Shown: positions 1-12,883 of the stretch, in pieces
Numbering within the stretch: position 1 is the stretch's first letter
How the letters are laid out: each line of letters starts with the position of its first letter
Position numbers and translations under genes: made by a program
The notes under the pieces: model-generated
The model's input: only the letters and a program-made list of their open reading frames with translations
What the model was told of the DNA's origin: nothing
Databases searched by the model: none
NCBI GenBank assembly: GCA_034620365.1
Contig: JAQGEQ010000316.1
Span: 124,001-188,000 of the forward strand
Direction of reading: 5' to 3'
Source of the DNA: Pegea sp. RAD2-039
Taxonomy: Eukaryota > Chordata > Thaliacea > Salpida > Salpidae
Length of the DNA stretch: 64,000 bases

Positions 1-2504
1 TAAAAGTTATATTTACAGCCAGCTTTTAAGTAGCAAAAGCTTGCCGTAACAAAACGCAAGATGAACTTTAACTACCTATACTGCATGTTATGGAAATAAT
101 AAAGATATATCATATATGTCTCAATCATTCTTATAATCATTAATCTTATAATGTACTTGTATTTAGTTTCTGTTGTAAAGCTTTCGATGTCGTTTAGAAT
201 TTTATTTATCATAAAAATATTTTTCAAATTTAGGTTTTCTGTCGACGAACTCTTTAGACAAATCTAAAACCATTTTTCACACTTTTTTTCGGTGATATCA
301 AAAGAGGCAAATTAGTTTCTTAGTCTGTGTTTTTACTCTCAAGAAGCGGTTAAAATGAATTTTAAGTTTATCTTTTAGTAGTGCCACTAAACTGATTTAA
401 CTCAACTTAGAAAAGAGTAAAATCATTTATAAATAACCAGTTCAGAGGAAATATCGTCTTTTCATATGTTTTTTGTGGTCTCATTTTTATTCAATTAAAA
501 TTTTTTTAACAGGAGTACTTTTACATTAGAATTCATTGATTATTGATTTTCTGCATATTGTTTTATGTTGTCTCCAAGTTTTCATTTGAAAAGTTTCTTG
601 CATTAATAAACTATTTTCTAACTTATTATTATAATTTTATCTTTTTATTACTTTTTCAATATCATTTTTGCTACGTTTTCTTTTGGTTGAATACTATTTA
701 AATATTGGATTATCATCATAAGGTTGTCTAAGGTATAATTTCACTTTTTAGGTGGACTAATCCTCTAACCAGATATCTTAATAAAGTAATTTGTTAGTCA
801 ATCAAACAACATGAGTATTAAAGTCACTACAAATAATTCAAATAAGCTTTATACTTAATAATCAGATGTTATGTAATGCACGTTATATAATAATTTATTG
901 CAAAAATTTAAGTATTATGAGCATTGTTAATTATTTTTAATTTTTTTAAACTTATTTTATGAATCCTTTTAAGCTTCTAAAATAGTGTTAGTATGTAATT
1001 TAAGTTTGGTTATTATTAATTCTGAAAAAAATACTCTTTAACAAGTTGTTTGCTCAATTTTTATTAATGGTACGAATCACTTTTCCTGCTGCTTTTGGAA
1101 ACCTGTTCTGCTATTTTCAATATTTGACTTATATGGTTATTTAATTTTTTGTTTTTTTTAATCGATAAGAAATTATAACTCATTAATTATTTTATATAGA
1201 AGTATTCTTTACTGGAAGTCTGGAGTAAAGTGGAAGCTTTGCAACATAATTGTTATGAGTTACTATGTAGAGCGCAGTTATTTGCAGAAAAGTTAGAATA
1301 GTTACATCGGCGTGAACACTTAAATTGTGAAAAATCTTAGAAATCAAAACCAAGTTTCAATCAAATAAAAATATAGTTAATTGATATCTGTTTTGCTGAT
1401 AGATACCGCACTTGATGTTCCAAGTTCTTGGGGCTTACTTGCTTTTAGCAGTCCTCGGCCACATAGATTATGTATAATCCACTCTTCATAAAAAAAGGGA
1501 AAGCTCTATAAATTAACTATTTTATATAGTTTTAACAAGTTCGAAACCAAAATATTTGAAAATTATTTTGACTAAGTAAAAGATTTTCTAAAAAATTGCG
1601 AGCTTAGTATCTACTAATAATTGATTTTATCTTTTAACATACAAAATATATTTATAAGTAAATTCATTTAACCAGAAACTTTTAATACAACAAGAAATTT
1701 AACAAAATCATATTATTACATTTTTTACTTACCATTTTAGTTCTTTATCTTAATATATTACAACTCTTAAGTGTAATTAGTGACCTTATGTTGTGTTTTC
1801 AAATATATTTAAAATTAATTCTTTTGTGAAAATTCTTTTGTGAAAATTCTATCTAATTTTCTTTACTTTTGCATATGGCAATAATACTTATGGATACAAT
1901 ATTTCCAAAACATTGTCTTTGGTTTACATTTATTATTTTCTACGATACGTCTATAAAACTATCATATTGATCATATTTAATTGTAAAAAACCATTTAATT
2001 TTGTCGTTGCTGAATTTTAAATAAATATTATTTTGTAGGTTTTTATTATTTTACATCAGAAAGAATTTTTTGATTAAATTTATTCTAATAACATATTGTA
2101 AGAGCACAATTTTATTGTTTAAGTTATTAGCTTTAATTATATATTAGATTATTTATGAAAAAATTTATAGAATAATTTATTTTTAAAATATATATAAGTA
2201 TATAAGAACATATTATCTTAATGTTTAAATTAATAACTCTAGCTTTTATATTAAATCTTTTTGTTTAATTATTAACTATTTATTAGCTTCAGAAGTTTTA
2301 GTTTTTATTTAGCTCATGTAATTATTATCAACATTTTAAAATTATTTTATAAAAGTTTTTTACCATTTATAGTAAGTTTATATTTAGTTACTTTTTCTAC
2401 TAATTATATTATTTTTTCTGAGCAGTCTCTTTAACCTTAAATTTTATTCCAATTTTTATAATTTATAAATTTCTTTAAAACTTGAGATTAATATTTATAA
2501 TTTG
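1..2504. other. AT-rich intergenic sequence, no gene seen
   Basis: I see no open frame, splice-bounded exon, RNA gene or recognisable repeat family in this stretch. It is rich in homopolymeric A and T runs. A short direct repeat of a 13-nt unit (aattcttttgtga, two copies) lies at about 1817-1848. Confidence 0.6.
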
Positions 2505-2522
2505 TTATTAGATTTATCCTAG
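2505..2522 (+). promoter_or_regulatory. possible trans-splice acceptor before LAS1
   Basis: Two T-rich stretches each end in TAG, at 2511 and 2522, only 14 and 3 nt before the ATG at 2526. No upstream coding exon is visible, so if either site is used it could accept a spliced leader. This is inference; the same pattern precedes NDUFS2, UQCC2, MRPS6 and TBL2. Confidence 0.3.
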
Positions 2523-2525
2523 ATA

Positions 2526-4034
2526 ATGTCAGATAAAGAACCCCGCTTAGTAGGGTGGATATCTAATGCAGAGTGGTTGATTGTTTATGAGAAACTTTTT
2601 TCTAATAAATGTGAAGAAGAGTTAGAAGCATTACAAATCATTCGTGTTTGGAGATCTAAATTTGGTCTATCAATTCCAGTTGCAATTGAAGTAACATCTA
2701 GGTTATTTGAGGCAAAACATAGCTCACAAAATTATAAAAATTATGAAGATTGTTTAGCTTTATCATGTGCTGTAACTCAGTTTTTGGGTCTTGTCACTGA
2801 AAAGTTTTATAAATCTAATAATAAATCTGAAAATGATACAAGAGTGCCAATTCATACTGTTGCTGAAAATATTGGAATTCCTGAATGGTTGACAAATATT
2901 AGACATGATACTGCCCATGACTTATTGAGATCATATTCTGTATGTAAAAAAGCTGTTGACTTTGCTATTGATTGGTTGAAACAAAACCATTGGGATGTTC
3001 AGTTTAACCATGTATTTATTGCCAATGATGCAATCAAGGTTGAAAATGCAATGAATGTTTTTGAAGACTTCAGTCAAGACCCAAAGTTTGATATCTTGAA
3101 CAAATATTTGAAAAAATATATTCAATGTTTAGGGGATAAAAAAGATATTTTTAAAATACAATGTGAAATTTTTTCAATCTTACAAAAAGATGAAAGAAGC
3201 ATTTATGTATTTTGCTATTGTTTAATTGAAGGGAATTTCATTTATTATCCAAGAAAAGATGAAGATAAAAAAAATGGATTGCTTTGGAAATCATTTATTT
3301 CAACTCTACATCGCTTAGGAAAGTTGCCTAGTTTTTTTCATCTGTTAGTTTTGAAGCTATGTGAAAATCTAGAAGAAATTAAAAGTGATGTTTTGTTAGA
3401 ATATGCTTTATATTGTGCAAATAACTTTCGGCTTCATATAATTGAGTTGACAAAAGAAAAAGCAGAAGATAATTTCCTTGGTAATTTCTGGAAAAACATA
3501 ATTAAGTTGATGTTATCAAGTTATAATAAATACTTTGATAAGATATATGAAACTTTGAAGTCTTTAAATGTTAAAAAGTTAGTTGGTTCTCAATTTATAC
3601 AAAAAGTAGATGCATTAATTAAAATCAATCATTTAGAAAATATAGCTGTTGAAAATACACAAGATTCTTTAAATGTTTGCCTAAATGATGATAAATATCT
3701 TGGATTAGACGAAGTTACTTCTCAAGAATTTACTGATACTGTCTTTAGCAATAGTAAAAAAGTTAAAAATTCCAAATGGATGATTTGTGATGGGAAGATA
3801 TTTAGCAATTGTAAAATTGGAGTCTTGCCAAACCAAGACATTGAAACTATTCCTTATAAGTTATTCAACGTCAATAATGATTACAAAGTTTCAAAAGCAG
3901 TTGTGGAAGAAAGAATGATGATAGATGAAGAAAAGTCGAAATCACAACATTTTGTTGATGACTCTCATTGTAATAGTAAAATGTTTGAGGAAACTGAAAA
4001 TGACTTTGATTTGAAATGTAAAACTCTTTTTTAG
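2526..4034 (+). CDS. LAS1L: LAS1-like ribosome biogenesis protein
   Basis: A single-exon protein of 502 residues. LAS1 is the HEPN-family endoribonuclease that cuts ITS2 of pre-rRNA in the nucleolus, in complex with the polynucleotide kinase Grc3/NOL9. Residues about 8-160 form the LAS1 domain: it opens with the typical GWISNAEW segment (10-17) and carries the HEPN catalytic pattern R-x4-H as RHDTAH at 126-131. The middle (about 160-400) is helical and poorly conserved. Near the C-terminus a Lys-Trp followed by a Cys-x-Ile-Gly-Val-Leu-Pro segment (about 418-438) matches the LAS1 tail motif that docks onto Grc3/NOL9 in other species. The 502 residues are close to yeast Las1 and shorter than human LAS1L. 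The ATG at 2526 opens directly into the domain. NDUFS2 follows 143 nt downstream on the same strand with no AATAAA between them. Confidence 0.93.
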   Translation: MSDKEPRLVGWISNAEWLIVYEKLFSNKCEEELEALQIIRVWRSKFGLSIPVAIEVTSRLFEAKHSSQNYKNYEDCLALSCAVTQFLGLVTEKFYKSNNKSENDTRVPIHTVAENIGIPEWLTNIRHDTAHDLLRSYSVCKKAVDFAIDWLKQNHWDVQFNHVFIANDAIKVENAMNVFEDFSQDPKFDILNKYLKKYIQCLGDKKDIFKIQCEIFSILQKDERSIYVFCYCLIEGNFIYYPRKDEDKKNGLLWKSFISTLHRLGKLPSFFHLLVLKLCENLEEIKSDVLLEYALYCANNFRLHIIELTKEKAEDNFLGNFWKNIIKLMLSSYNKYFDKIYETLKSLNVKKLVGSQFIQKVDALIKINHLENIAVENTQDSLNVCLNDDKYLGLDEVTSQEFTDTVFSNSKKVKNSKWMICDGKIFSNCKIGVLPNQDIETIPYKLFNVNNDYKVSKAVVEERMMIDEEKSKSQHFVDDSHCNSKMFEETENDFDLKCKTLF

Positions 4035-4109
4035 TGTTTGGTTTACTTTTTAAGAAGTTCATGTAAGTGAATAGTATGAATGTTAATTACTAATGATCAA
4101 GATTTCTTT

Positions 4110-4131
4110 CCTGACTTTCAGTCATTTGGTT
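4110..4131 (+). promoter_or_regulatory. possible trans-splice acceptor before NDUFS2
   Basis: A pyrimidine-rich run ending in TTTCAG at 4131 lies 46 nt before the NDUFS2 ATG (4178) and 97 nt after the LAS1 stop. With no coding exon upstream in frame, a spliced leader is a plausible partner. Inference only. Confidence 0.3.
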
Positions 4132-4177
4132 TAAATAATTTTTATGATAGTTTGTTAATAGTTAAAAGGATATAAGT

Positions 4178-6482
<2,305 letters not shown>

Positions 6483-6606
6483 GATGTTTCAAATCTTAAA
6501 TTATCTTTTAACCATCTATCTCACTAGTTGTCTACAAAACTTTGTGTAAAAACTGGTGGACTGAGAAATACTCTTTTTCTGATCAAATATGTATTATTTT
6601 TTGCTT

Positions 6607-6612
6607 AATAAA
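6607..6612 (+). terminator. polyadenylation signal for NDUFS2
   Basis: AATAAA lies 125 nt after the NDUFS2 stop codon, the first canonical hexamer downstream. It probably ends the LAS1-NDUFS2 transcription unit. Confidence 0.5.
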
Positions 6613-7651
6613 ATTATTGAATTATTCTTTGTCGATAATACTGCTGGTTTTTGCAACAAAATATATATTAAAAAGTAAAGCTGATTCTATGAGCTGTTCA
6701 AAGTTAGAGTAAATAATCAAATTGTCCTCATTTGATTGAATAATTAAATATTTTAAATAAAGTTTCTACTGGATGAAACTAGAAGATGAAGTTTTATTCA
6801 TAAATATTTCAATATTCTTTTATTTATATATTATCACCAATATATCTATAGACTTGCTAAATAAATTTTGTTGAATAGATTTTCACCAACTTCATCATAT
6901 TTGATTCTCAACTGTCAATAAGGAATACCTAATTGCTTCAATTTTAAATAATTTCTATAAACTGGTTTATTTGAAAATTATCAATTTAATATTTTCAGAA
7001 AACATTTTTGCTAAACTGCAAGACTAAACAATCTTTATTATTACTTCTAAATCTTAATGTAAACAAATTTGAGCATCTTCCTTATTTTTGATTCAATTAT
7101 TAAAGTCTACTGTTTGCTCTGGCTTTCTAGTGTATCGGCGGATGAAAAGTCAGTTTCAAATGTTTTTTTTTGAAGATGTCGCTGTACTTATTACTGAAAC
7201 TATCAAGAACTTCCACAGATAGAATTAAATACTAACTTATGACGAGATATTTGTCCGAAAGATTTATTTTTCAATCACAAATTTCAACAAAAATTCAATC
7301 AATCAACTTGGTTTTATAGACCAAGTTACTAAATTAACTCAAATAGCTTTTCATTCAAATGTTACAATATGCATGGAATCAGCTTCAGTAGTATTTCAGA
7401 AATTGTTTATGGTGCTGCCAGACTGGTTTGTTTAACGTTTTTGAAAACATGTCTTTTAAGTATCAAAATTTCAATTTATTTGGATAAAAAATGATTACTT
7501 TGGTAAAGAACGAACATGCTGGATGTGCTATGAGTGATGATGTTGAAAACAAAAAAAACACATTGAAATATAAAATAGCTAAAAGTTCTTACAGTATCTT
7601 TCTTTTCTTTGAAACATTGAAATAATTTGAACAAATTATTTGAAAAAAGTA
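6613..7651. other. intergenic sequence between NDUFS2 and tRNA-Pro
   Basis: No gene or repeat recognised. An A run at 7643-7648 is the oligo-T Pol III terminator of the minus-strand tRNA that follows. Confidence 0.5.
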
Positions 7652-7723
7652 GGGCTCGTCCGGGAATTGAACCCGGGACCTCTCGCACCCGAAGCGAGAA
7701 TCATACCCCTAGACCAACGAGCC
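7652..7723 (-). tRNA. tRNA-Pro (anticodon CGG)
   Basis: A 72-nt cloverleaf on the minus strand. Its 7-bp acceptor stem starts GGCTCGT and pairs with ACGAGCC; the anticodon loop TTCGGGT contains CGG. The A box (TGGTCTAGGGG) and B box (GGTTCAATTCC) are intact, the discriminator is C, there is no intron, and a T6 run lies a few bases downstream as terminator. It is almost the textbook metazoan proline tRNA, so probably functional. Confidence 0.96.
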
Positions 7724-8346
7724 GACTAGCAGTGATAAAAAAATATATACTAATTCAAACATTTAGCTTATGATACTTAAATGATTCTTGCTTTTTGTTA
7801 AATTATAAATTCTTATAGCTGTAAATATTCGTGTATATAGCATTTGAACAGAACCACTTTGTATAAAAAGTTTTGAATAGCAATAGAATGTACTGATTTA
7901 AATTTCTGATTATTGTTAGTATAATACTTTTGATTGAATGTAATTTTTCCTAAATTGTTGTTTAATAAAAGAGAAAAATCCAACCTTAAAGCTAATTGTT
8001 CACTTTGATGAAAATATTATAAAATTGTGGTTTTTTTCAAAACCTTTTGAATATTATAATAGTTGAACATAGACATTACTCTTCAATAGAACAAGCTAAT
8101 TTAAATTTTAATTATCCAGAATAATTACACATATTATAGAAGACTAGCAAGTTTAGCCATAGTTTAACTAATCAGGTTAAACAATTTAAAATTAATAGAC
8201 AGAAAAATCAAATTTTTTAACATAGGAAAAAGCTTATTTATATTTTCAAATTAGATCTGAGCGCTAAATCATGAAATTTTGTGAAAATCACAATTCCACA
8301 CTTATTTATTATCTTACAAACAACAAAATTTAAAAATAAAAAGATG
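7724..8346. other. spacer between the two tRNA-Pro genes
   Basis: AT-rich, with no recognisable feature apart from the A5 run just before the next tRNA, which is its oligo-T terminator on the minus strand. Confidence 0.5.
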
Positions 8347-8418
8347 GGGGCCATCCGGGATTTGAACCCGGGACCTCCCGCACCCTAAGCGGAAATCATA
8401 CCCCTAGACCAATGGCCC
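8347..8418 (-). tRNA. tRNA-Pro (anticodon AGG)
   Basis: A 72-nt intronless cloverleaf on the minus strand. The acceptor stem GGGCCAT pairs fully with ATGGCCC, the anticodon loop TTAGGGT contains AGG, the T arm is CCCGG TTCAAAT CCGGG, and the discriminator is C. It is a proline isoacceptor next to the CGG one. Compared with that gene the acceptor stem has changed on both sides while keeping all pairs, which argues that it is functional. Confidence 0.95.
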
Positions 8419-9102
8419 ACTTATGCATATTATTTTATTTTGTTATTTACTTTGTCTATATCGAAGTCTGCAAAAAGATTTATGTTGGACTTTTTAAAGA
8501 ATTAGAATTTAACAATTTGTGATTACTCTTGTTGAAAATATAATAATTAGGCTATACTTAAAATATTTTTTTTTCAGAATTTATTTTATTTTCACTTTTT
8601 GAAATAATGTAAATAATTTTTAGACTTGAAGAAAAACATTTTTTGCAATAAATTTAACTTTATTTAAAAAAAAACATATCACAACGCAAATTGAGAAATT
8701 ATAAAAGAAGGCATATTCAGCTTTCATGAATATTTTTGGTAATTGAAAAAAATATTTCAGTTTACAACTAAAATTTTTGTAAAATAAATTAAACTTTAAA
8801 CTAAAAAATATTCTTGGTAAGATTTAAAATTGATTTAGAAAATCTGAAATTAAGAAAAATATTAACATTATAATTATCTATATTTTCTAAAAGCTTTGGC
8901 AGAAAACTGTTATATAAAATTCACTGCTTAAAAATTCAACGTTTTTTACAACATTGTCAGAAATATTATGATTGAAAAAATAATTGTAATGAAAAAGTAA
9001 AATTATAATTTATATACTCATTAATTTTTACATTTTGTTTATTCTTGAAAATATGATTTAATTTTTTATTATATAAAATAAATTAACGCGATAGTATCAA
9101 CA
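8419..9102. other. AT-rich spacer
   Basis: Nothing recognisable apart from homopolymer-rich AT sequence. Confidence 0.5.
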
Positions 9103-9175
9103 GTTTCCGTAGTGTAGCGGTTATCACGTTCGCCTAACACGCGAAAGGTCCCCGGTTCGAGCCCGGGCGGAAACA
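9103..9175 (+). tRNA. tRNA-Val (anticodon AAC)
   Basis: A 73-nt intronless tRNA. The acceptor stem GTTTCCG pairs with CGGAAAC, the discriminator is A, the anticodon is AAC in the loop CCTAACA, and the A box (TAGTGTAGCGG) and B box (GGTTCGAGCCC) are intact. A T run directly follows as terminator. It is nearly identical to the common metazoan tRNA-Val(AAC). Confidence 0.97.
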
Positions 9176-10348
9176 GTTTTTTTTATATTTTAAAGTAATT
9201 CTTGAGCAATGAATAGATTGCAAGGTAAGTCCTCTATCGCTTTCCACCTTTTAAAATAAGTATACTTTTATTTACTAAATTTATCTTTTTAAATGTTACC
9301 AAGCACTGTGATTGACTCAGATGTCGACGGCCTCTTACTACATCGACTCCAACCAAATTCAAATACTTTATGGAGTAGATTAGAAGAGACCCTGAAGGGA
9401 GTATAAGATAGGCGGCTACGAGTTTCAAAAACAACAAAAATAGAATATCATTGGCCAAGAAGATTCAAACTTGTCTTCCTTTAAAATGTACATTTAACAC
9501 TAATACTTGGACTCTGAGATAATCGAGACGAAAGTAGTCCACGAAGTAGTCCAAGGACAGGTCTTTCAACAGAATGGTTCGCCCTCTCATACATCAAACA
9601 AAACTGAAGATTGGTGTTAGTATCACTTTTCTGTGTTTCAAATGAATAATTTGTAGCCTTCTTCATAACTCAACTAGAATCCTTTGAAACTTTATATATC
9701 GTCTATCTCCAAGAAGTAAGGGGATCTACTGCTCATGATGAAATGATCCCCTCGTACGACAACCGGTCGGAATTCTTTCTGACATGTGCTGAAGTGAAGA
9801 GCAGAAACCTTTGATTTTATTCACTTGTTAGCTTTTTATTGCGTCTAAATATTTTTATTTACAATTTTGTTGCTGAAAAATTAACAAATATTTTCAATTC
9901 GAAAAAAGTTCAAAAATTAAACGAAAGTTTGAAGTAATTGCGTCAAATTGTTGTAGATCTAAATCAATCAAGAATAACGAGGTTTTGTGACGTCACCAAG
10001 ATGTACTTTGCAGAATCATCATCTCGATAAACTGCCGCGATTTAAAAACAAATCAACTTGACATCATCAGCAGATCACGTCACATAATTTGCATATAGAC
10101 AAAAGTTTTGAAAGGCTTCTTGATCTTTCAACTATTTGAAATACAGTGATTTCCATCAAAATACTATTTAACGCGATAAAGTTGTTTTCTGATGACGTGA
10201 TCATCACCATGATGACAACCACAAACTTATTTCATCACAATGACGTGATAAAGATCGTGAAGAAAAAGAAGAGAAAATGTAAAGGAAGAAAATAGAGAGG
10301 AATAGAATAAACCTAGGTCACTTGAATAAGGTCAGAATAATTGAGTGG
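9176..10348. other. 3' flank of the MTMR gene, unassigned
   Basis: Composition becomes GC-richer from about 9300. Two minus-strand open frames (9234-9458 and 9481-9666) match no family I know; the region may include the 3' untranslated sequence of the minus-strand MTMR gene, since an AATAAA on the minus strand occurs at about 9836-9841. From about 9985 to 10260 there are repeated TGACGT or ACGTCA sites. Confidence 0.35.
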
Positions 10349-12883
10349 TCAGTGGCTGGGCAGAGGGTTGTAGAAAGCTTTTTTGTTTCTTGACGGCAAT
10401 GTGTGTGACGTCATGATGTCATGTGAGGCGGCGTCATTGTTGCCGCGGTTGTGACGTACTGTAGTTGAAGCTACTTGTAGCGAAATGTGATCGACAGAAG
10501 CTTGTGATTGGCGCAGTTGCTTGGGTGACTTGTCGTCATAACGACGCGAGAAGTTGTAGATCTTTCCTGGAGAAATAGAAAAGGTTTGGGAATGGGACGA
10601 AACCAGTGGTTGGAACAAACCTAAGGTGGTACGGTTCTTCTGTTTGATGGACAAAGACAAGAAAGGAAAATATGACGAGATTTGAGTGACGTCATTCTCC
10701 GCGATGACGTCATCCGTGGAGGCTGGTTTCAATTTGATGACGTCACTATTATTAAGTTGAGCGCGAAGATTTTTAATCTAAACAAGCAGTGAGTAAGCTG
10801 GAGTCTAGAGGTAAAAAGGTCCGGACCTTCTCGTCCAGCTCAACCAGTTGATGAGTAATTCGCCTAATTTGCATATTTTCGCAAGATTTTCCTCCACCAA
10901 TTAACTGGGAATAGGTGACCCAGCGAAGGTAGGCTTGTTCCCAGAACTTCATGGAAGAGATAGAAGTCGCGACTTGAAGCACTATCAAATATTTAAATGA
11001 TAAAAATCAAATTAAGATTTTCAGGAACACCTCGGCCACTAGATTCTAACAAAAGAAGAAACCTTTCGATCGACAAAGACGCGAATCAGCACCGATGACG
11101 TCATCACTTGCTTTCATCTGATCAGCCAGACTCATGGTCACTATATGTTCGAGATCATCTGATCGCGTGGTCGCTTCTGTATCATCACCACTAACAAAGA
11201 AAGTACTTCGGCCCTTGCCTGGCAACTTGTAAGGCATCAAAGTTGAGGAAATCGTGCGACGATGTACATGCGGTTGCCATGACGACGACGCGTCAGTTAG
11301 CAGACTGTCGTCGCTATAGCAACGTGTTATCCGATTGTTGACTGAAGATGACATCACTGTTAAGTGATTCACACTGTGAAAGTAAACGCATGAGTCGATG
11401 ACGTCATCAGCGGAGTTGTCACCTGTAGAAGGGATTGTAGAAGAGTTTCTGTTCTTCTTCATCAAACTGATAGCTCCATTCCCAGATTGGGATCGTCTCC
11501 GCCATCACCACTGCTTCCTTCTTCTGCAACGAGACATGATGATGCCAGAGATGATTAGAAGTGAGACACAAACTGCTTGGATGAGGATGCGAGAACGAAG
11601 ACGCTCGTTGTTGAAGATGAAGGTATCGAAGCAGGGCAAACGGGTTCCATCAGCAAGACATAAAAGGAAGAAAGAAGTAAATTGAAAGTCGGTTGGATGT
11701 TGATGGATCATTTGGAAGATGCAATCAAGAAAGAGGAGGAAGTAAGGAGCCTGCAGACAGTGATGGGTGAGTTTTTAGGACGAGTAAGAAATCTAGGGCA
11801 CCTGTAAGGTCTCAGCTTCAGCAGATGAATCTTTAAATTTGAATTTTTTGGGTTGATGAAGAACTCCGAGACGATCAGTAAAAGGATGACTACCAATGAC
11901 CCATTCACGCTGGATCAAGGCCATCAGTCCAATAACTGTCCTGCAGTTATCATCAAGAATCAGTTGAACAAGGCAGCTGATGCAGGGAGTCATATCAACT
12001 CCAGAAGATTCTGTAAAGATCCATCAATTGATGAAGTTATAGAGCGCCACCTACCGATGAATCGTACGCCTCCGATACCACTTTCGATGTAGTTGGCGGC
12101 TTCTTGGGCAACCTGTAGACAGTTACTGATGTGTTGAAGCCACTTTGTGGACTGCAGTAGCGAGAACCATCGTAAATCGCTGTCCAGATATTCATCTTCT
12201 GAATCTACAACAATTTACTTCTCATTTGCTGACACGTCACTCAGCAGCCCCACCTACCGGGCATACAAGATGATTTGAGTTTGTTGAAACTGTTGCGAAG
12301 TTGCAAGTCACTCGCCAGCAGCTTATTTAAGTCAAATGTTCTACAAACACAACACCAATCACATGATGACGTCATCGCATCGTCATGACAACTCACTTAA
12401 ATGGACGCGCGTGTTGATCGCTTCTTCGAATTGCATCTTCCACTTGACGTTCGATATCGACGCGAACAGACTCAGCTCGAAACCTCGTCATCTTCACCAG
12501 CGAGCAACCATTCGAGTGCGTGTAACACCACACCTACAACAAACCTCGTAACTATGACAACCTAGTACAACGACAATTACCGGAAGTCGATTATTTGTGA
12601 ATTGATGCGTGACTTCGCTTAATTGAGACTCTTTCAAGGAAGAAGGAATCAGGAAGTATTGCGACATGCTGCACGACAAGTGGTCACGTGGTTGTTACGT
12701 GATGATGACGTTGTACCTGGAGGACATCGAGAAGGCCCGATTGGCCGTACAAACGTACCACTGACCCTCAAGCTTGTGTTTGATGATTAGATTCTCCCAA
12801 TCTTCTTTACATCGATACAAGGGCACTTTTGAGAAAGCTGAAACAACAACTATTCACTGCTTGATGGCGTAACAGTGACGTCA
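9988..12883. promoter_or_regulatory. cluster of nine TGACGTCA (CRE/ATF-type) palindromes
   Basis: Perfect octamers start at 9988, 10406, 10687, 10705, 10738, 11096, 11399, 12367 and 12876. Several sit inside the longer palindrome GATGACGTCATC. TGACGTCA is the classical binding site of CREB/ATF bZIP factors. Five lie in short introns of the MTMR gene, three in its last exon and one downstream. Whether they act as enhancer sites, arise from a spreading short motif, or do something else cannot be told from sequence. Confidence 0.5.

Noticed and set aside
7476-7688. Minus-strand frame beginning MREVPGSIPGRALL
   Set aside because: Its first codons are translated from the tRNA-Pro gene; an artefact.
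9234-9666. Two minus-strand open frames of 74 and 61 codons next to tRNA-Val
   Set aside because: Unrecognised, with no convincing splice linkage between them; may be 3' untranslated or repeat sequence of the MTMR region.
11398-12551. Plus-strand open frames across the MTMR locus
   Set aside because: They lie antisense to well-supported MTMR exons and reflect the lower stop-codon density of coding, GC-richer sequence.
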